From positions 38,057-102,056 of the forward strand of contig NZ_FTNN01000002.1 of NCBI RefSeq assembly GCF_900156405.1: 64,000 nt of DNA. Reading direction: 5' to 3'. A program made the translations under genes and the position numbers. The stretch comes from Shewanella morhuae. Its GTDB lineage: Bacteria; Pseudomonadota; Gammaproteobacteria; Enterobacterales; Shewanellaceae. Position 1 is the stretch's first letter. Each line of letters opens with the position of its first letter. Below, piece after piece: positions 40,649 through 50,812 of this stretch. The notes beneath the pieces are model-generated. The model saw only the letters and a list, made by a program, of their open reading frames with translations. It was not told where the DNA came from and did not search any database.

Positions 40649-43234
40649 ATGAACACAGCGCTACTGGCTAAACAAGCACTTATCGAACAAAACCAAGCCT
40701 TGCTCGCCCGTTTTCAAGCAAAGGCTCCAATTGTTGAACTGGTCTTGCAGCGCTGTCAGTTTGTCGATTCCCTTGTCAAGCACGTTTGGGCCCAACTTGG
40801 GCTCAATAGATTTGATATCGCGCTGATTGCAGTAGGAGGGTATGGTCGCGGCGAATTACACCCTCATTCAGATATCGATTTACTCTTCCTTTACGATAAC
40901 AGCTTATGTGCAGATGCTGAAAATGCCCTCAGTCAATTCATCGCCTTTTTATGGGATGCAAACCTTGAGATTGGCCACAGTGTTCGCACCTTAGAAGACA
41001 CACTTAGCTTAGGACGAGTCGATGTCACGATTGCCACGAACTTACTCGAAGCCCGCTTTTTAACTGGTACTGAATCCCTGTTTGACAGACTTTATGATGC
41101 CATTCGCCAAGGTGACTTTTGGACATCGAGTGACTTTTTTATCGCTAAACGTGATGAGCAAAATGCCCGTCATGCCAGAGCCAGTGCCTTCGACCTTGAG
41201 CCTAATATCAAAAGTTGCCCCGGTGGCCTGCGGGATATCCAAACGATAGCTTGGGTGGCTATGCGCCATTTTGGTGCCGCGCGTCTTGAAGAATTAGTCC
41301 AATACGACTTTTTAGAGCCCGCTGAACTAGAAGAGCTGCTCGAATGCCAGTCCTTTTTATGGACCCTACGTTTTGCCCTGCACATGACAGCAGGTCGCGA
41401 TGAAAATCGCCTACTGTTTGATGTACAACGTCAAGTAGCAGAGCTTATGGGTTATGAAGATGCGACTCAGCTTGCCGTCGAACAAATGATGAAACGCTAC
41501 TATCGCACGGTTCGCCGGGTGATGGAGCTAAACGAAATGCTGTTGCAGCTATTTAAGCGCGCCACATTAGGCCAAACAAAAGCACTTGAAATCCAATCAA
41601 TAGACAAACACTACCAACGCCGTGGCACCTTCATTGAAGCCTTAAGCGACGATCTATTCGATAGTAGTGAAGAAATTGTTAGACTGTTTTTATTAGTGGC
41701 TAAAAACTCCAACATCAAGAGTATTTACGCGCCAACGCTACGTTCACTGCGCCGTGCTAGACGCGCCCAGCCACAGGCATTACAGGAAAATCCTCTTTGT
41801 CGCCAAGCCTTTATGGAGATTTTACGCCATCCTCGCGGCATAGTAGCCTTATCCTTAATGCATAAGCATGGTGTGTTATCGGCCTATTTACCGGCATGGC
41901 GCAATATTGAAGGTCAAATGCAGTTTGACCTATTTCATGCTTATACTGTCGATGAACATACCCACAGATTACTGCTCAATATTGAACGATTTTCACAAGC
42001 GGAACAAAAGGAAGAATTTCCTTTAGGCTCTGTGCTTATCAACCAATTACCCAAAAAAGGTTTACTCGTGTTAGGCGCTATCTTTCACGATATCGCCAAA
42101 GGCCGCGGCGGTGATCATAGCAAGCTGGGCAGCGTTGATGCCCTCGCCTTTTGTAAACTGCATGGCTTGAACGATCATGATGGCCGCTTAGTCGCTTGGT
42201 TAGTTGAAAACCATCTGGTGATGTCAATTACCGCCCAGCGCCGTGATATTTCTGATCCCGATGTGGTTGCCGACTTTGCGAGCAAAGTGCGCGATGCCGT
42301 GCATCTAAGTTATTTATACTGCTTAACCGTAGCCGATATCTGCGCCACCAACGAAAAAACCTGGAATAGCTGGAAAGGCTCGCTACTGCGAGATTTATAT
42401 TTTTCGACCCAAAGAGTACTCGCTCGCGGTAAAGAAAAGCCGGTCGACATTCGAGCGCGGGTGCGCGAATCTCAAGCGAAGGCAAAAAAAGAATTACTAC
42501 GCCGTGGGTTCAAAGAAAAAGATCTGGATATTTTATGGCAGCGCTTTAAAGCCGATTACTTTTTACGCCACCAGCCAAATCAACTGGCTTGGCACGGTGA
42601 AGCCATTTTAAAACACAAGCAATTCGACGAACCTTTAGTGCTCGTTTCAAAACATGCCACTCGCGGCGGTACCGAATTATTTGTTTATTGCCAAGATAGG
42701 CCTAAATTGTTCGCCACTGTGATGGCGGTACTCGACAATAAAAACATTACTGTCCATGATGCTAACATCATGACCTCAAAAGACAATTACGCACTCGATA
42801 CCTTTGTTATTTTAGAGCAAAATGGTGAGCCTGTTAGTCAGCTATCGCGTATTCAAAGTGTGCGTAAAGCCCTTGAAAAAGCGCTGACAAGTGATAGTCC
42901 AAAATTGCCACGTTTTAGAAAACTATCACGTAAGATGAAGCCGTTTCATGTTCCAACACAAGTAAGCTTCCTTAAAAGTAGCCGTCAAGGGACCAGTATG
43001 ATGGAGCTTATTGCCTTAGATAGCCCAGGATTACTGGCTAAAGTCGGTGATATCTTTTACCGTTGCAATACAACATTGCTCGCGGCCAAGATCACCACTA
43101 TTGGTGAACGTGCCGAAGATTTTTTTATGCTGCAGACTAATGAAGGTTTACAGCTCAATGAACATCAAGAAAACACCCTCAGGGAAGCGTTAATCAGCGC
43201 CCTGGATGTAAAGAATATCGAATCCGTTAATTAA
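40649..43234 (+). CDS. glnD: [Protein-PII] uridylyltransferase / uridylyl-removing enzyme
   Basis: GlnD senses glutamine and uridylylates or deuridylylates PII proteins to control nitrogen assimilation. The 861-residue protein has the nucleotidyltransferase motif [19 protein letters not shown] at about residues 63-82. The HD domain shows [12 protein letters not shown] at about residues 476-487 (uridylyl removal), and two C-terminal ACT domains bind glutamine. It is slightly shorter than the E. coli enzyme (890). It shares an apparent operon with map and dapD. Confidence 0.97.
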   Translation: MNTALLAKQALIEQNQALLARFQAKAPIVELVLQRCQFVDSLVKHVWAQLGLNRFDIALIAVGGYGRGELHPHSDIDLLFLYDNSLCADAENALSQFIAFLWDANLEIGHSVRTLEDTLSLGRVDVTIATNLLEARFLTGTESLFDRLYDAIRQGDFWTSSDFFIAKRDEQNARHARASAFDLEPNIKSCPGGLRDIQTIAWVAMRHFGAARLEELVQYDFLEPAELEELLECQSFLWTLRFALHMTAGRDENRLLFDVQRQVAELMGYEDATQLAVEQMMKRYYRTVRRVMELNEMLLQLFKRATLGQTKALEIQSIDKHYQRRGTFIEALSDDLFDSSEEIVRLFLLVAKNSNIKSIYAPTLRSLRRARRAQPQALQENPLCRQAFMEILRHPRGIVALSLMHKHGVLSAYLPAWRNIEGQMQFDLFHAYTVDEHTHRLLLNIERFSQAEQKEEFPLGSVLINQLPKKGLLVLGAIFHDIAKGRGGDHSKLGSVDALAFCKLHGLNDHDGRLVAWLVENHLVMSITAQRRDISDPDVVADFASKVRDAVHLSYLYCLTVADICATNEKTWNSWKGSLLRDLYFSTQRVLARGKEKPVDIRARVRESQAKAKKELLRRGFKEKDLDILWQRFKADYFLRHQPNQLAWHGEAILKHKQFDEPLVLVSKHATRGGTELFVYCQDRPKLFATVMAVLDNKNITVHDANIMTSKDNYALDTFVILEQNGEPVSQLSRIQSVRKALEKALTSDSPKLPRFRKLSRKMKPFHVPTQVSFLKSSRQGTSMMELIALDSPGLLAKVGDIFYRCNTTLLAAKITTIGERAEDFFMLQTNEGLQLNEHQENTLREALISALDVKNIESVN

Positions 43235-43255
43235 CGAAACCAGTGGGAGAAATAA

Positions 43256-44080
43256 ATGGAGGCTTTACGCCAACGTATTGAAGCAGCGTTTGAAGCGCGC
43301 GCCGATATCACACCGAGCACAGTCGATGCCAGCATTCGCAACGATGTGCAAAATGTTATCAATATGCTCGACAGAGGCGAAGTGCGTGTTGCCGAAAAAA
43401 TCGACGGACAATGGCATGTACATCAATGGCTAAAGAAAGCCGTGTTACTGTCATTCCGTATTTTTGACAACGTGGTCATTGATGGTGCTGAAACCAAATA
43501 CTTCGACAAAGTGCCGTTAAAATTTGCCGAATATGACGAAGCACGTTTTAAAGCAGAAGCCATTCGCGTAGTCCCATCTGCTACCGTGCGTAAAGGATCC
43601 TTTATCGGTAAAAATACCGTATTGATGCCATCTTATGTGAACTTAGGCGCCTATGTTGATGAAGGCACTATGGTTGATACGTGGGCGACTGTCGGTTCAT
43701 GTGCACAAATTGGTAAGAATGTACATTTATCCGGTGGTGTTGGCATTGGTGGCGTATTAGAACCATTACAAGCTGGCCCAACGATTATCGAAGATAACTG
43801 CTTTATCGGTGCGCGCTCTGAGATTGTTGAAGGCGTTGTGGTTGAAGAAGGATCAGTGATTTCAATGGGCGTGTATATTGGCCAAAGTACGCGTATTTAT
43901 GATCGCGAAACGGGTGAAGTCCATTACGGCCGCGTCCCTGCTGGCTCTGTCGTTGTGTCGGGCAACCTGCCGTCAGCCTGTGGTAAATACAGTCTTTATG
44001 CTGCCATTATTGTTAAAAAAGTGGATGCAAAAACACGCAGTAAAGTTGGTATTAACGAGTTACTACGTATCGTTGACTAA
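43256..44080 (+). CDS. dapD: Tetrahydrodipicolinate N-succinyltransferase
   Basis: DapD uses succinyl-CoA in the succinylase branch of lysine and diaminopimelate synthesis. The 274-residue protein is a hexapeptide beta-helix with an N-terminal helical domain. [39 protein letters not shown] and [15 protein letters not shown] are typical. GGGAGAAATA precedes the ATG. It ends at a strong bidirectional terminator shared with purU. Confidence 0.98.
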   Translation: MEALRQRIEAAFEARADITPSTVDASIRNDVQNVINMLDRGEVRVAEKIDGQWHVHQWLKKAVLLSFRIFDNVVIDGAETKYFDKVPLKFAEYDEARFKAEAIRVVPSATVRKGSFIGKNTVLMPSYVNLGAYVDEGTMVDTWATVGSCAQIGKNVHLSGGVGIGGVLEPLQAGPTIIEDNCFIGARSEIVEGVVVEEGSVISMGVYIGQSTRIYDRETGEVHYGRVPAGSVVVSGNLPSACGKYSLYAAIIVKKVDAKTRSKVGINELLRIVD

Positions 44081-44121
44081 TGATTGAACTGCTCGCGCTT
44101 AACTTATTATAAATTTAAGTG

Positions 44122-44153
44122 TAAATGCCAAGATTTTGTCTTGGCATTTTTTA
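44122..44153. terminator. Bidirectional terminator between dapD and purU
   Basis: AAATGCCAAGA (44123-44133) pairs with TCTTGGCATTT (44139-44149) around a 5-nt loop. T runs occur on both strands, so it can stop both convergent transcripts. Confidence 0.9.
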
Positions 44154-44162
44154 TTTACCGCT

Positions 44163-45029
44163 TTAAAACACAACGGTCTTATTACCGTATACAACCACTT
44201 GTTCATTCAATACTAATTGCAGTGCTTTACTCAAGACGCTTTTTTCCACATCGCGCCCTGCTCGCGCCATTTCTAAGGCACTGTAGCTGTGATCGACGGG
44301 GATGACATCTTGTTTAATAATGGGGCCTTCATCGAGGCAGTTATTGACAAAATGCGCTGTCGCGCCAATGATTTTCACCCCACGTTCCCAAGCTTGTCGA
44401 TAGGGCGCTGCGCCGATAAAGGCGGGTAAGAAGGAATGGTGAATATTGATAATTCGATTAGGATATTGCGCCACAAAATCAGGGGTTAACACCCGCATGT
44501 ATTTAGCCAACACCAGATAATCAGGCTCGTATTGAGATACCGCGGCTAATAAGGCTTGCTCATGTTGAATTCTGTCTAAGCCTTCGTGGCTGACCAGATG
44601 AAAGGGAATATTAAATTTTTCGGTTAATTCACGTAGTGCGTCATGATTGCCCACTACTGCGGTAATTTCGACACTTAGGCCACCATAATAGGCTTTCATG
44701 AGTAAGTCGCCTAAACAGTGGGCTTCTTTTGTCACCAACACCACAATACGTTTTTTTCCAGCACTGACTAAGGTCATATGATTTTTCGCAGGCAGCACTT
44801 GTCGCAGATCCTGCAATAACTGTTCGCTGTTAAAAATGCCTTCTAATTCAGTACGCATAAAAAAGCGTCCTTGGGCATTGTCGACAAACTCACTATTTTT
44901 GATGATATTAAGCTTATGGTTAAAACAAACGCTGGTGATTTTAGCAATTAAGCCTTGGGCATCGGCACAATCTGTCAGTAAGATTTTACGGGTTATGGTT
45001 GGCGGAGTATTCGTCTGATTTTCGGTCAT
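44163..45029 (-). CDS. purU: Formyltetrahydrofolate deformylase
   Basis: PurU hydrolyses 10-formyltetrahydrofolate to formate and tetrahydrofolate, balancing one-carbon pools. With the ATG at 45029 it has 288 residues: an N-terminal ACT domain (RKILLTDCADAQGLIAKI) and a formyltransferase-like domain. The catalytic segment contains NIHHSFLPAFIGAAPYRQA, with FVNNCLDEGPIIKQDV further on. The frame extends to a TTG at 45083, but that start has no ribosome binding site and adds residues unlike PurU. Confidence 0.95.
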   Translation of the reverse strand: MTENQTNTPPTITRKILLTDCADAQGLIAKITSVCFNHKLNIIKNSEFVDNAQGRFFMRTELEGIFNSEQLLQDLRQVLPAKNHMTLVSAGKKRIVVLVTKEAHCLGDLLMKAYYGGLSVEITAVVGNHDALRELTEKFNIPFHLVSHEGLDRIQHEQALLAAVSQYEPDYLVLAKYMRVLTPDFVAQYPNRIINIHHSFLPAFIGAAPYRQAWERGVKIIGATAHFVNNCLDEGPIIKQDVIPVDHSYSALEMARAGRDVEKSVLSKALQLVLNEQVVVYGNKTVVF

Positions 45030-45215
45030 TTGTTGCAAAGTTGGATCTCCTATATTGTCCCTAGTTTGAGTTTGCCATAGCAATCCCCCACTGGCAGTAT
45101 AAAAACCCTATAATGCGAGAATAAAAATAATATTTCAGAAGCTTAAATCAATAAAATGCAAAATTTAAGCTATTTATGTTGTAAAAATATAACTATTGCG
45201 GCGTCTGTTACTTCC

Positions 45216-46697
45216 TTAACCACGTGTATCTAAATAACGCTGTAATACTTTACGCAGGTTTTCTGCCTTCGTGCCATAAACCACCTGTACGCCTTTACCC
45301 ATAACGATCACCCCTTTTGCCCCCAACTGACTCAAACGTACTTTATTGACTAACTCAGGTCGGTGCACACTTAGGCGCAAACGAGTCAAACAGGCATTAA
45401 GATCAACAATATTGTCACGCCCACCGAGCGCAGTAATAATCGCCCGCAGACTTTCTTTCGGTCCGTTATGATGAGGGTGCTCAAACCGGCCAGGCGTTTT
45501 TAAGTTAAAAGCCAAAATACTTATCCTAAACAGTAGGTAATATATCATTGCCGTTAACGGACCAAGGAAAATAAACCAGCTAATATTGCGGGATAATGGA
45601 AATAACAGCGTAAAGTCTACCAACCCTTGGGAAAATACAATACTGTGATGGATATCGAGCGTAATACAGACAAAATAAGCCAGCCCAGTGAGTAAGGCGT
45701 GAATGATAAATAAAATCGGCGCCACAAACATAAAAGCAAACTCGATAGGTTCAGTCACCCCTGTTAACCAACTCGCCGCCGCCGCTGACAACATAATACC
45801 GGCGACGCGATTACGCTCTGATTTATCAGCGCAGCGCCACATCGCTAAAGCCGCAGCTGGTAATCCCCACATTTTAATCAGATATCCACCGGCTAAATTA
45901 CCTGCCTGCGGATCGCCCGCTAAATAGCGCGCAACTTCACCACGAACAATCTCATTCCCTAATAACTGATATTGGCCTACTTCTAAGTAAAAGGGCGCAT
46001 TCCAAATATGATGCAGTCCAAGGGGAATAAGTAGCCGCTCTAACGCGCCGTACACGCCAAAGGCAATAGCTGGTTTTTGATAAACCGCCCAGTCAGATAA
46101 ACGCTCAATTAACAATGCCAGTGGTGGCCACATATGGGCAAGCACGTACCCAAGTCCCATCGCTAAAGGAATAATCAATAAAGAGGCGCTGCGACGCCCC
46201 TCAAAAAATGAGAAAATCGCTGGTAAGCGAATATATTGGCTCCAATGCACGGCAAGGCAGGTAATACCGCCGAGTAACATGCCGCCGGCAATCCCAGTAT
46301 CTAAGGTGTCCATTCCCAATAAAGACTGAGTTGGGAGTCGATACAAATCAGCGAGAGCGGCTAACGTCGCTGTCATGACCCCATAACCAAATACGGCTGT
46401 AAATGCAGCAATGCCCTGATCGCGGCAAAAACCGATGGCCACAGCAACCGCAAATAGCATCGGCATAATAGCAAAAATGAGTTTGCCTACTGCCAGCATA
46501 AGTACTGTCAGCTCATCGGGCATAAAGGGAATAGGGCTAACCGTTAAGCCAAGCATCACCCCAGCAGCGGGTAAAATGGCAATAGGAATAAGTAGCGCTT
46601 GACTTAAGCGCTGGGCAAATTTAAACCATTGCTGAGTGACGAATCTTCCTAAGCGGCGAGCTCGGATTTGACGATTTGATTCCAGCGTTCTAGCCAT
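45216..46697 (-). CDS. ptsG: PTS glucose-type transporter, EIICB (PtsG-like)
   Basis: This 493-residue inner-membrane permease imports and phosphorylates a hexose, probably glucose. The EIIC part has about ten helices and aligns by eye with E. coli PtsG through LGLHHIWNAPFYLEVG, YLAGDPQAGNLAGGYLIKM and TGVTEPIEFAFMFVAPIL. The C-terminal EIIB domain carries the phosphorylated cysteine C436 in LNACLTRLR. There is no EIIA domain, so it needs a separate Crr-type protein. The only ATG start (46697) overlaps the upstream flavodoxin gene by 49 bp, and its first 20 residues are unusually basic. Confidence 0.8.
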   Translation of the reverse strand: MARTLESNRQIRARRLGRFVTQQWFKFAQRLSQALLIPIAILPAAGVMLGLTVSPIPFMPDELTVLMLAVGKLIFAIMPMLFAVAVAIGFCRDQGIAAFTAVFGYGVMTATLAALADLYRLPTQSLLGMDTLDTGIAGGMLLGGITCLAVHWSQYIRLPAIFSFFEGRRSASLLIIPLAMGLGYVLAHMWPPLALLIERLSDWAVYQKPAIAFGVYGALERLLIPLGLHHIWNAPFYLEVGQYQLLGNEIVRGEVARYLAGDPQAGNLAGGYLIKMWGLPAAALAMWRCADKSERNRVAGIMLSAAAASWLTGVTEPIEFAFMFVAPILFIIHALLTGLAYFVCITLDIHHSIVFSQGLVDFTLLFPLSRNISWFIFLGPLTAMIYYLLFRISILAFNLKTPGRFEHPHHNGPKESLRAIITALGGRDNIVDLNACLTRLRLSVHRPELVNKVRLSQLGAKGVIVMGKGVQVVYGTKAENLRKVLQRYLDTRG

Positions 46698-47113
46698 TTT
46701 ATTGCTTCAACCTCAGGTTCCATGGTTTCACAGGCATCAATTTCAAATAATTCCACTAACGGTTTAGCACCAAGCTCAGTCAACAGAACATCAACTGATT
46801 TACCCGCACCACAAAAAGTCTCATAACCTGAGTCCCCCAGCGCTATAACGCTATATTTAAGCGCAGGCAAATAGGGAGCGTTAGTTTTAAGATGATGATA
46901 CCAAGGTTGAATATCCTCAGGTAAATCTCCTTGGCCGGTTGTTGACGTGACAACGATTAATAATTCATCTTGCGGAGGAGTAAAATTTACGACCGCATCG
47001 GGTTGCCACAATGTCACATCATAACCTAGAGTTTTCAGCTCTTTTTCTAGGGTTTCAGCAGTAAATTGTGCGTTGCCGTACACTGTGCCAAACACCAGAT
47101 TGACCTTTTTCAT
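46649..47113 (-). CDS. yqcA: YqcA-type flavodoxin
   Basis: This 154-residue short-chain flavodoxin binds FMN and carries electrons. The phosphate loop is FGTVYGNAQ. VVTSTTGQGDLPEDI and VIALGDSGYETFCGAGK match E. coli YqcA more closely than MioC, to my recollection. The nearby truC and yqcC support this, since E. coli has yqcA-truC-yqcC together. GGAG six bases upstream selects the ATG at 47113; the frame also opens four codons earlier. Confidence 0.85.
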   Translation of the reverse strand: MKKVNLVFGTVYGNAQFTAETLEKELKTLGYDVTLWQPDAVVNFTPPQDELLIVVTSTTGQGDLPEDIQPWYHHLKTNAPYLPALKYSVIALGDSGYETFCGAGKSVDVLLTELGAKPLVELFEIDACETMEPEVEAIKWLERWNQIVKSELAA

Positions 47114-47233
47114 GATACACTCCACATTCTATTGCAAACCTTAATAGACTGACCTTACTTTATTGTTAAGTCTATGGGCAAGCTAAGGCGTAAATTTTTA
47201 TAAATCAAGTCATTGAGCATGAGGAAATATCTG

Positions 47234-47416
47234 ATGCGACAGTCTGCCCGGCAAAAACACCTCAAACAACACTACAAAACGATCCAAACTCGACGTAAAA
47301 ATTATTTCCATTCCGCCCAACAAAATTTAGCATCGCGACTCGTATTAAGCTCAGGTTCTTCAACCTTGGCCGTGATGATGCCAGAAACTACGCAGACACC
47401 ACAACACTCAGATTAA
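47234..47416 (+). CDS. Small basic hypothetical protein
   Basis: A 60-codon frame starts at ATG 47234, preceded by GAGGAA at good spacing. The first half is very basic (RQSARQKHLKQHYKTIQTRR) and the second half polar. I recognise no family. It sits alone between yqcA (divergent) and truC (convergent). It may be real because of the ribosome binding site, but there is no other support. Confidence 0.35.
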   Translation: MRQSARQKHLKQHYKTIQTRRKNYFHSAQQNLASRLVLSSGSSTLAVMMPETTQTPQHSD

Positions 47417-47553
47417 TAAGTGTAATTCTTTTAAAACACCAGCTTGCACAGCGAAGCTAATGATTTCACAGCTTCACTGCGCGCTAATTTATCCAATTGC
47501 GGATAATAGGCTTAAATTGCCTTAATCAATACGACAGTGCCAACATTGACGGT

Positions 47554-48396
47554 TTATTTATCTTTGGCAATTAACAGTTCGGCTTGCTGGCTCAAGGTCA
47601 TATCGTCCCAACCTAGCTCGGCAAATACGATTTCCCACAAAGGCTCAAGCTCGGTTTCAATATTAAGTCGAGTTTGAGTCACGGGATGAATAAAGGAGAG
47701 TTTTTTTGCGATAAGCCACAGACGATTAATGCCAAAATGCTCACGAAAAAATGCATTCTGCTTACCGTCTCCATGCGTAGTATCACCGAGGATAGGATGG
47801 CGTAAATGTGCCATATGTCTTCTTAGTTGATGCTTACGTCCCGTTTTAGGAGTCAAACGTACCAACGCAAAACGACTACTGGGATAACGGCCCGACGAAT
47901 AAGGAATTTCAGTATTAAGAAGTGGCTGATAAGCCGTCACCGCTTCCTGCGCCGCTTTGTTAGGATCGGCATTTTTATCACCCAGCTCATCTAACTCAAC
48001 CTTCAGCGCATAGTCTAAAATACCGCTCTCATGCATATTGCCGCGCACTAAGGCCAGATATTGCTTTTCAACCGTATGGGCAGCAAATTGCTCACAGAGC
48101 GCATTGGCCACTTCACTACTTTTCGCAAATAACAATACACCGGATGTCGGCCTATCAAGGCGATGTACGGGAAATACATGACACCCCACTAAATCACGGG
48201 TGAGCTGCATCGCAAAAAATCGTTCTCGACGGGCTAAATAGCTGCGGTGGACCAATAAACCTGCCGGTTTATGAATTGCCACTAGGTGCTCATCTTCATA
48301 GAGAATGTTAATCTCAGGCGCCAGTTCATCAGTATCATCTTGGGAGGCATTCATTGCATTTTCGGGCGTTTCAAGCCAGATATCATCTTGATTCAT
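47554..48396 (-). CDS. truC: tRNA pseudouridine(65) synthase TruC
   Basis: TruC makes pseudouridine 65 in tRNA. The 280-residue RluA-family protein has the catalytic motif HRLDRPTSGVLLFAKS, with the active aspartate in RLD. YEDEHLVAIHKPAGLLVH near the N-terminus and KTGRKHQLRRHMAHLRHPILGD also fit. An N-terminal extension of about 28 acidic residues precedes the family core, so M15 could be the true start. It overlaps the yqcC stop by 14 bp. Confidence 0.93.
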   Translation of the reverse strand: MNQDDIWLETPENAMNASQDDTDELAPEINILYEDEHLVAIHKPAGLLVHRSYLARRERFFAMQLTRDLVGCHVFPVHRLDRPTSGVLLFAKSSEVANALCEQFAAHTVEKQYLALVRGNMHESGILDYALKVELDELGDKNADPNKAAQEAVTAYQPLLNTEIPYSSGRYPSSRFALVRLTPKTGRKHQLRRHMAHLRHPILGDTTHGDGKQNAFFREHFGINRLWLIAKKLSFIHPVTQTRLNIETELEPLWEIVFAELGWDDMTLSQQAELLIAKDK

Positions 48397-48703
48397 TTAA
48401 CAACATATCCAATTCATTCAATACACTTATCAGGTTTTGCCGTAGGGGCATATTCAGCCAAACATGTTCAGCCATAGGCGCTATCGCAATTTGTGTTGGT
48501 AAAGGAGCTGCGGCATCAATTAAGTTTCGCATTTTAGGTAACAACACAAACTGTAGCCACTGCTCAAGGGGCATAAGATCGCAAGCAAAAGGCGCAGTGC
48601 TTGCCATCGCATCAAGAGACGGCGCTTGCTCAGACCAGAGATTGGCCTCTTGTAGCGCTTGGGTAAGCTGAGTTAATTTAGCTTGGGTTTGACGGTATAG
48701 CAT
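48383..48703 (-). CDS. yqcC: YqcC-family protein (DUF446)
   Basis: The 106-residue helical protein matches the YqcC family, whose function is unknown to me. Typical segments are TAPFACDLMPLEQWLQFVLLPKMRN and a C-terminal LISVLNELDMLL. In E. coli yqcC precedes truC, as here, and csrB lies close by. The overlap with truC indicates coupled translation. Confidence 0.88.
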   Translation of the reverse strand: MLYRQTQAKLTQLTQALQEANLWSEQAPSLDAMASTAPFACDLMPLEQWLQFVLLPKMRNLIDAAAPLPTQIAIAPMAEHVWLNMPLRQNLISVLNELDMLLNESR

Positions 48704-48862
48704 ACATTCAGATCCATTCTTATTTAGCCGTTATGATTGAGAAACTTTCCATAATTACAGGCCGAATAGGTCGATTAAAGTCCAGCAATTATACCATCCA
48801 GACGCGCTTCCCCCTATAATAGCGCCAATTTATTGAGCCTCTTTGATTGATATGGCAACCAA

Positions 48863-49876
48863 ATGACTGAAATAACCACTTTAAGCCAATTTTTAACCAC
48901 AGCCAAAACCCAGTTCCAAGTGTATGATCTTGGTCGTAGGGTACAACATATCGATATGCTCGCATTTCACCAAATTGAATCTCTTGCAACACCTTATCCT
49001 TATCCAACTCAGGGGCATGCACAATTTGCTATCGTCTTTTGGGATGCAAGCCAACAACATTTTATTTGGTTTCTAAAACTGGCATTAGATGAGCAAGGGT
49101 TACTGTCACCCGCGCCGCGCTCACAATTTATCGAAATGATATTAGCCGCATTAGGGCAAGACCCCACCCAGCCACTTAGCGATGAGCAGCAAGAACGACT
49201 TGCGCATAATCCGTTTAACTTCAAGCCAAGCCAGGAAAAACTCGCCGTATTTAATGCTCTTGTTCGTAAACAGCTCGGGCAACGCGCATCGTCGCAATAC
49301 GAATTTGCGCTGCTATATCTGTCGGGCCAAGTTGCGCCAGCGCAATGGCAACATATTGGGATGCAAGGCATCGCCGATGTGTGCATCAGAGCAAATGAGT
49401 TAGATCATCAACAACACTTGGTATCGAGTTTTGATACGGGTGCAATCGAAGTTCAAATAGCCCTATGCCAATGTCTTGAGCATTTGTCTGTCAGCGACAC
49501 GCTGGCCGATAAAATTCTTACAAAACTTCAAGATGCAGCCCCAGAACATCAAGCCTATTTCCTCCGAGCTCTAGCTTCTAGAGCCAAACACAGCCAACAG
49601 GCCTTCGAACATCTTCATCGCCAATCTTATTTAGATGCTAACACTTTAATTAGCATTGCCGGGCGTAACTGGTCGATATTAAAACACGATGCAAGTCGCA
49701 GTCTTTACTTAGAAGCTCTAGCACTACAGCCCCAAGCCTTTTTTAATCAGGTATTTGCTGATATTGTGGCTATTCCTAGTTTGCGCAATCAATTACTAAG
49801 CGAATTAAGAAATCCCAATCGAAGTGTTCAACTATCACAAGCCATCGGTGGTTTGTTTAAGGCAACGAATAAATGA
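48863..49876 (+). CDS. DUF3549 protein
   Basis: The 337-residue soluble protein matches the DUF3549 family of gammaproteobacteria. It begins with a conserved segment around YDLGRRVQHIDMLAF and FAIVFWD. The C-terminal half is helical with HEAT-like character (RALASRAKHSQQAF). No catalytic motif is visible. It overlaps the next gene by 4 bp, suggesting they work together. Function is unknown. Confidence 0.82.
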   Translation: MTEITTLSQFLTTAKTQFQVYDLGRRVQHIDMLAFHQIESLATPYPYPTQGHAQFAIVFWDASQQHFIWFLKLALDEQGLLSPAPRSQFIEMILAALGQDPTQPLSDEQQERLAHNPFNFKPSQEKLAVFNALVRKQLGQRASSQYEFALLYLSGQVAPAQWQHIGMQGIADVCIRANELDHQQHLVSSFDTGAIEVQIALCQCLEHLSVSDTLADKILTKLQDAAPEHQAYFLRALASRAKHSQQAFEHLHRQSYLDANTLISIAGRNWSILKHDASRSLYLEALALQPQAFFNQVFADIVAIPSLRNQLLSELRNPNRSVQLSQAIGGLFKATNK

Positions 49877-50259
49877 TGTCAGATCTACTGTTAATTATTG
49901 GCCTCGTCGTAATTGCCGCATTTTTCTGGCAATTACGCCAAATGGCAGAACTTAGCCGTGTTTTTGCTGAAAAAGAATGTTGGCGTCAAAAGGTACAATT
50001 ATTAGCGATAGCAATGGAAACTGCCCGCCCGAGCGTTGGCGGCACCACAGGTATTTGTTGGAAAGCGAAATATTTATTTGAATTTAGTACAGATGGCATT
50101 AACCAATACTGTGGTCATATTTGGATGCAAGGCAAGAAAATTCAGAAAATAGAATGGCCTATCTTCCCTGAGCCAGAATGGCAAGAAGCGCCAACAGCGC
50201 AGGGCAAATTTGGCGGTTGTGGTACACAAAGCGGTTGTAGTTCAGGCAAGTGTCATTAA
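49873..50259 (+). CDS. DUF3301 membrane-anchored protein
   Basis: The 128-residue protein has one N-terminal membrane helix (LLLIIGLVVIAAFFWQL) followed by a small domain with CWRQKVQLLAIA and YLFEFSTDG. The C-terminus is cysteine- and glycine-rich (GGCGTQSGCSSGKCH) and may bind metal. It matches DUF3301 from memory. The ATG at 49873 overlaps the upstream stop; a second ATG at 49876 is equally likely. Confidence 0.82.
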   Translation: MMSDLLLIIGLVVIAAFFWQLRQMAELSRVFAEKECWRQKVQLLAIAMETARPSVGGTTGICWKAKYLFEFSTDGINQYCGHIWMQGKKIQKIEWPIFPEPEWQEAPTAQGKFGGCGTQSGCSSGKCH

Positions 50260-50298
50260 ACTTTGATGAATAAATTGAACCCTTTGTAACTTAACTAT

Positions 50299-50361
50299 CA
50301 TTCGTCATTCGTCATTCGTCATTCGTCATTCGTCATTCGTCATTCGTCATTCGTCATTCGT
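50299..50361. repeat. Nine perfect tandem copies of a 7-bp unit
   Basis: CATTCGT is repeated nine times without error over 63 bp, 39 bp after the DUF3301 stop and just beyond the csrB1 terminator. It lies outside any gene, so copy-number changes would not shift a frame. Such arrays vary by replication slippage. Confidence 0.97.
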
Positions 50362-50390
50362 GTTAGCAGATAACTCACATCAAAAATTAA

Positions 50391-50806
50391 CAAGTAAAGG
50401 CGCGGCTATAAAGCCGCGCCTTTCTGTTCTCTGTTAAGCTATCCTGCTATTTTTGTGCTCCCTGCACCATCCATGCGTCAATCTGCATCCTGCTTCATCC
50501 CTGCTCAATCCTTGATATTCCTTGTACTTGCGTACGTCCCTATTTCTTGGTCATCCCATACCAAGCTTACTCATCCAGAGCGGTTCCATCATCATCCATG
50601 AAAAACAAGTGGTGCATCCATTCAATTTCATTCCATGTACTATTGCCATCCAGTGCAATGAGTCAATCAGTCCTTGCTCCCTTCCATGGCTGTTGACGCT
50701 GTTTCATCCTGAACAGCCTATATCCCTATCACTCCTTTAGTCACATTCCTTTGTCACTTCAATCATCCTTATCGCCAACATCCTGTTGCTCGTCATTCCT
50801 TGTACC
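50391..50806 (-). ncRNA. csrB1: CsrB-family regulatory RNA, copy 1
   Basis: This RNA is predicted to bind and titrate CsrA, the post-transcriptional repressor of stationary-phase and motility genes. The minus strand of this roughly 416-nt stretch carries 25 GGA triplets, many as AGGATG, GGGATG or ATGGATG, the CsrA recognition core, while lacking any coding frame. It ends in a strong GC hairpin and starts just after a TAGAAT -10 element; a UvrY-type palindrome lies 170 bp farther upstream. A 27-nt block near the 3' end is identical in copy 2. E. coli csrB also lies near yqcC and syd. Both ends are estimates. Confidence 0.88.
50396..50423 (-). terminator. Terminator of csrB1
   Basis: A 12-bp stem, AAAGGCGCGGCT (50396-50407) with AGCCGCGCCTTT (50412-50423), encloses a 4-nt loop. 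In the minus-strand direction a T-rich tail (TTTACTTGTT) begins within the stem. Confidence 0.85.
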
Positions 50807-50812
50807 AGATGA

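Noticed and set aside
50299..50361. The heptamer array as a CRISPR
   Set aside because: The unit is 7 bp with no spacers, so it is a simple tandem repeat.
50522..50740. A 72-codon plus-strand open frame inside the csrB1 region
   Set aside because: It is rich in serine, proline and isoleucine only because it reads the antisense of repeated GGA motifs. It has no family match, and the RNA-gene explanation fits better.
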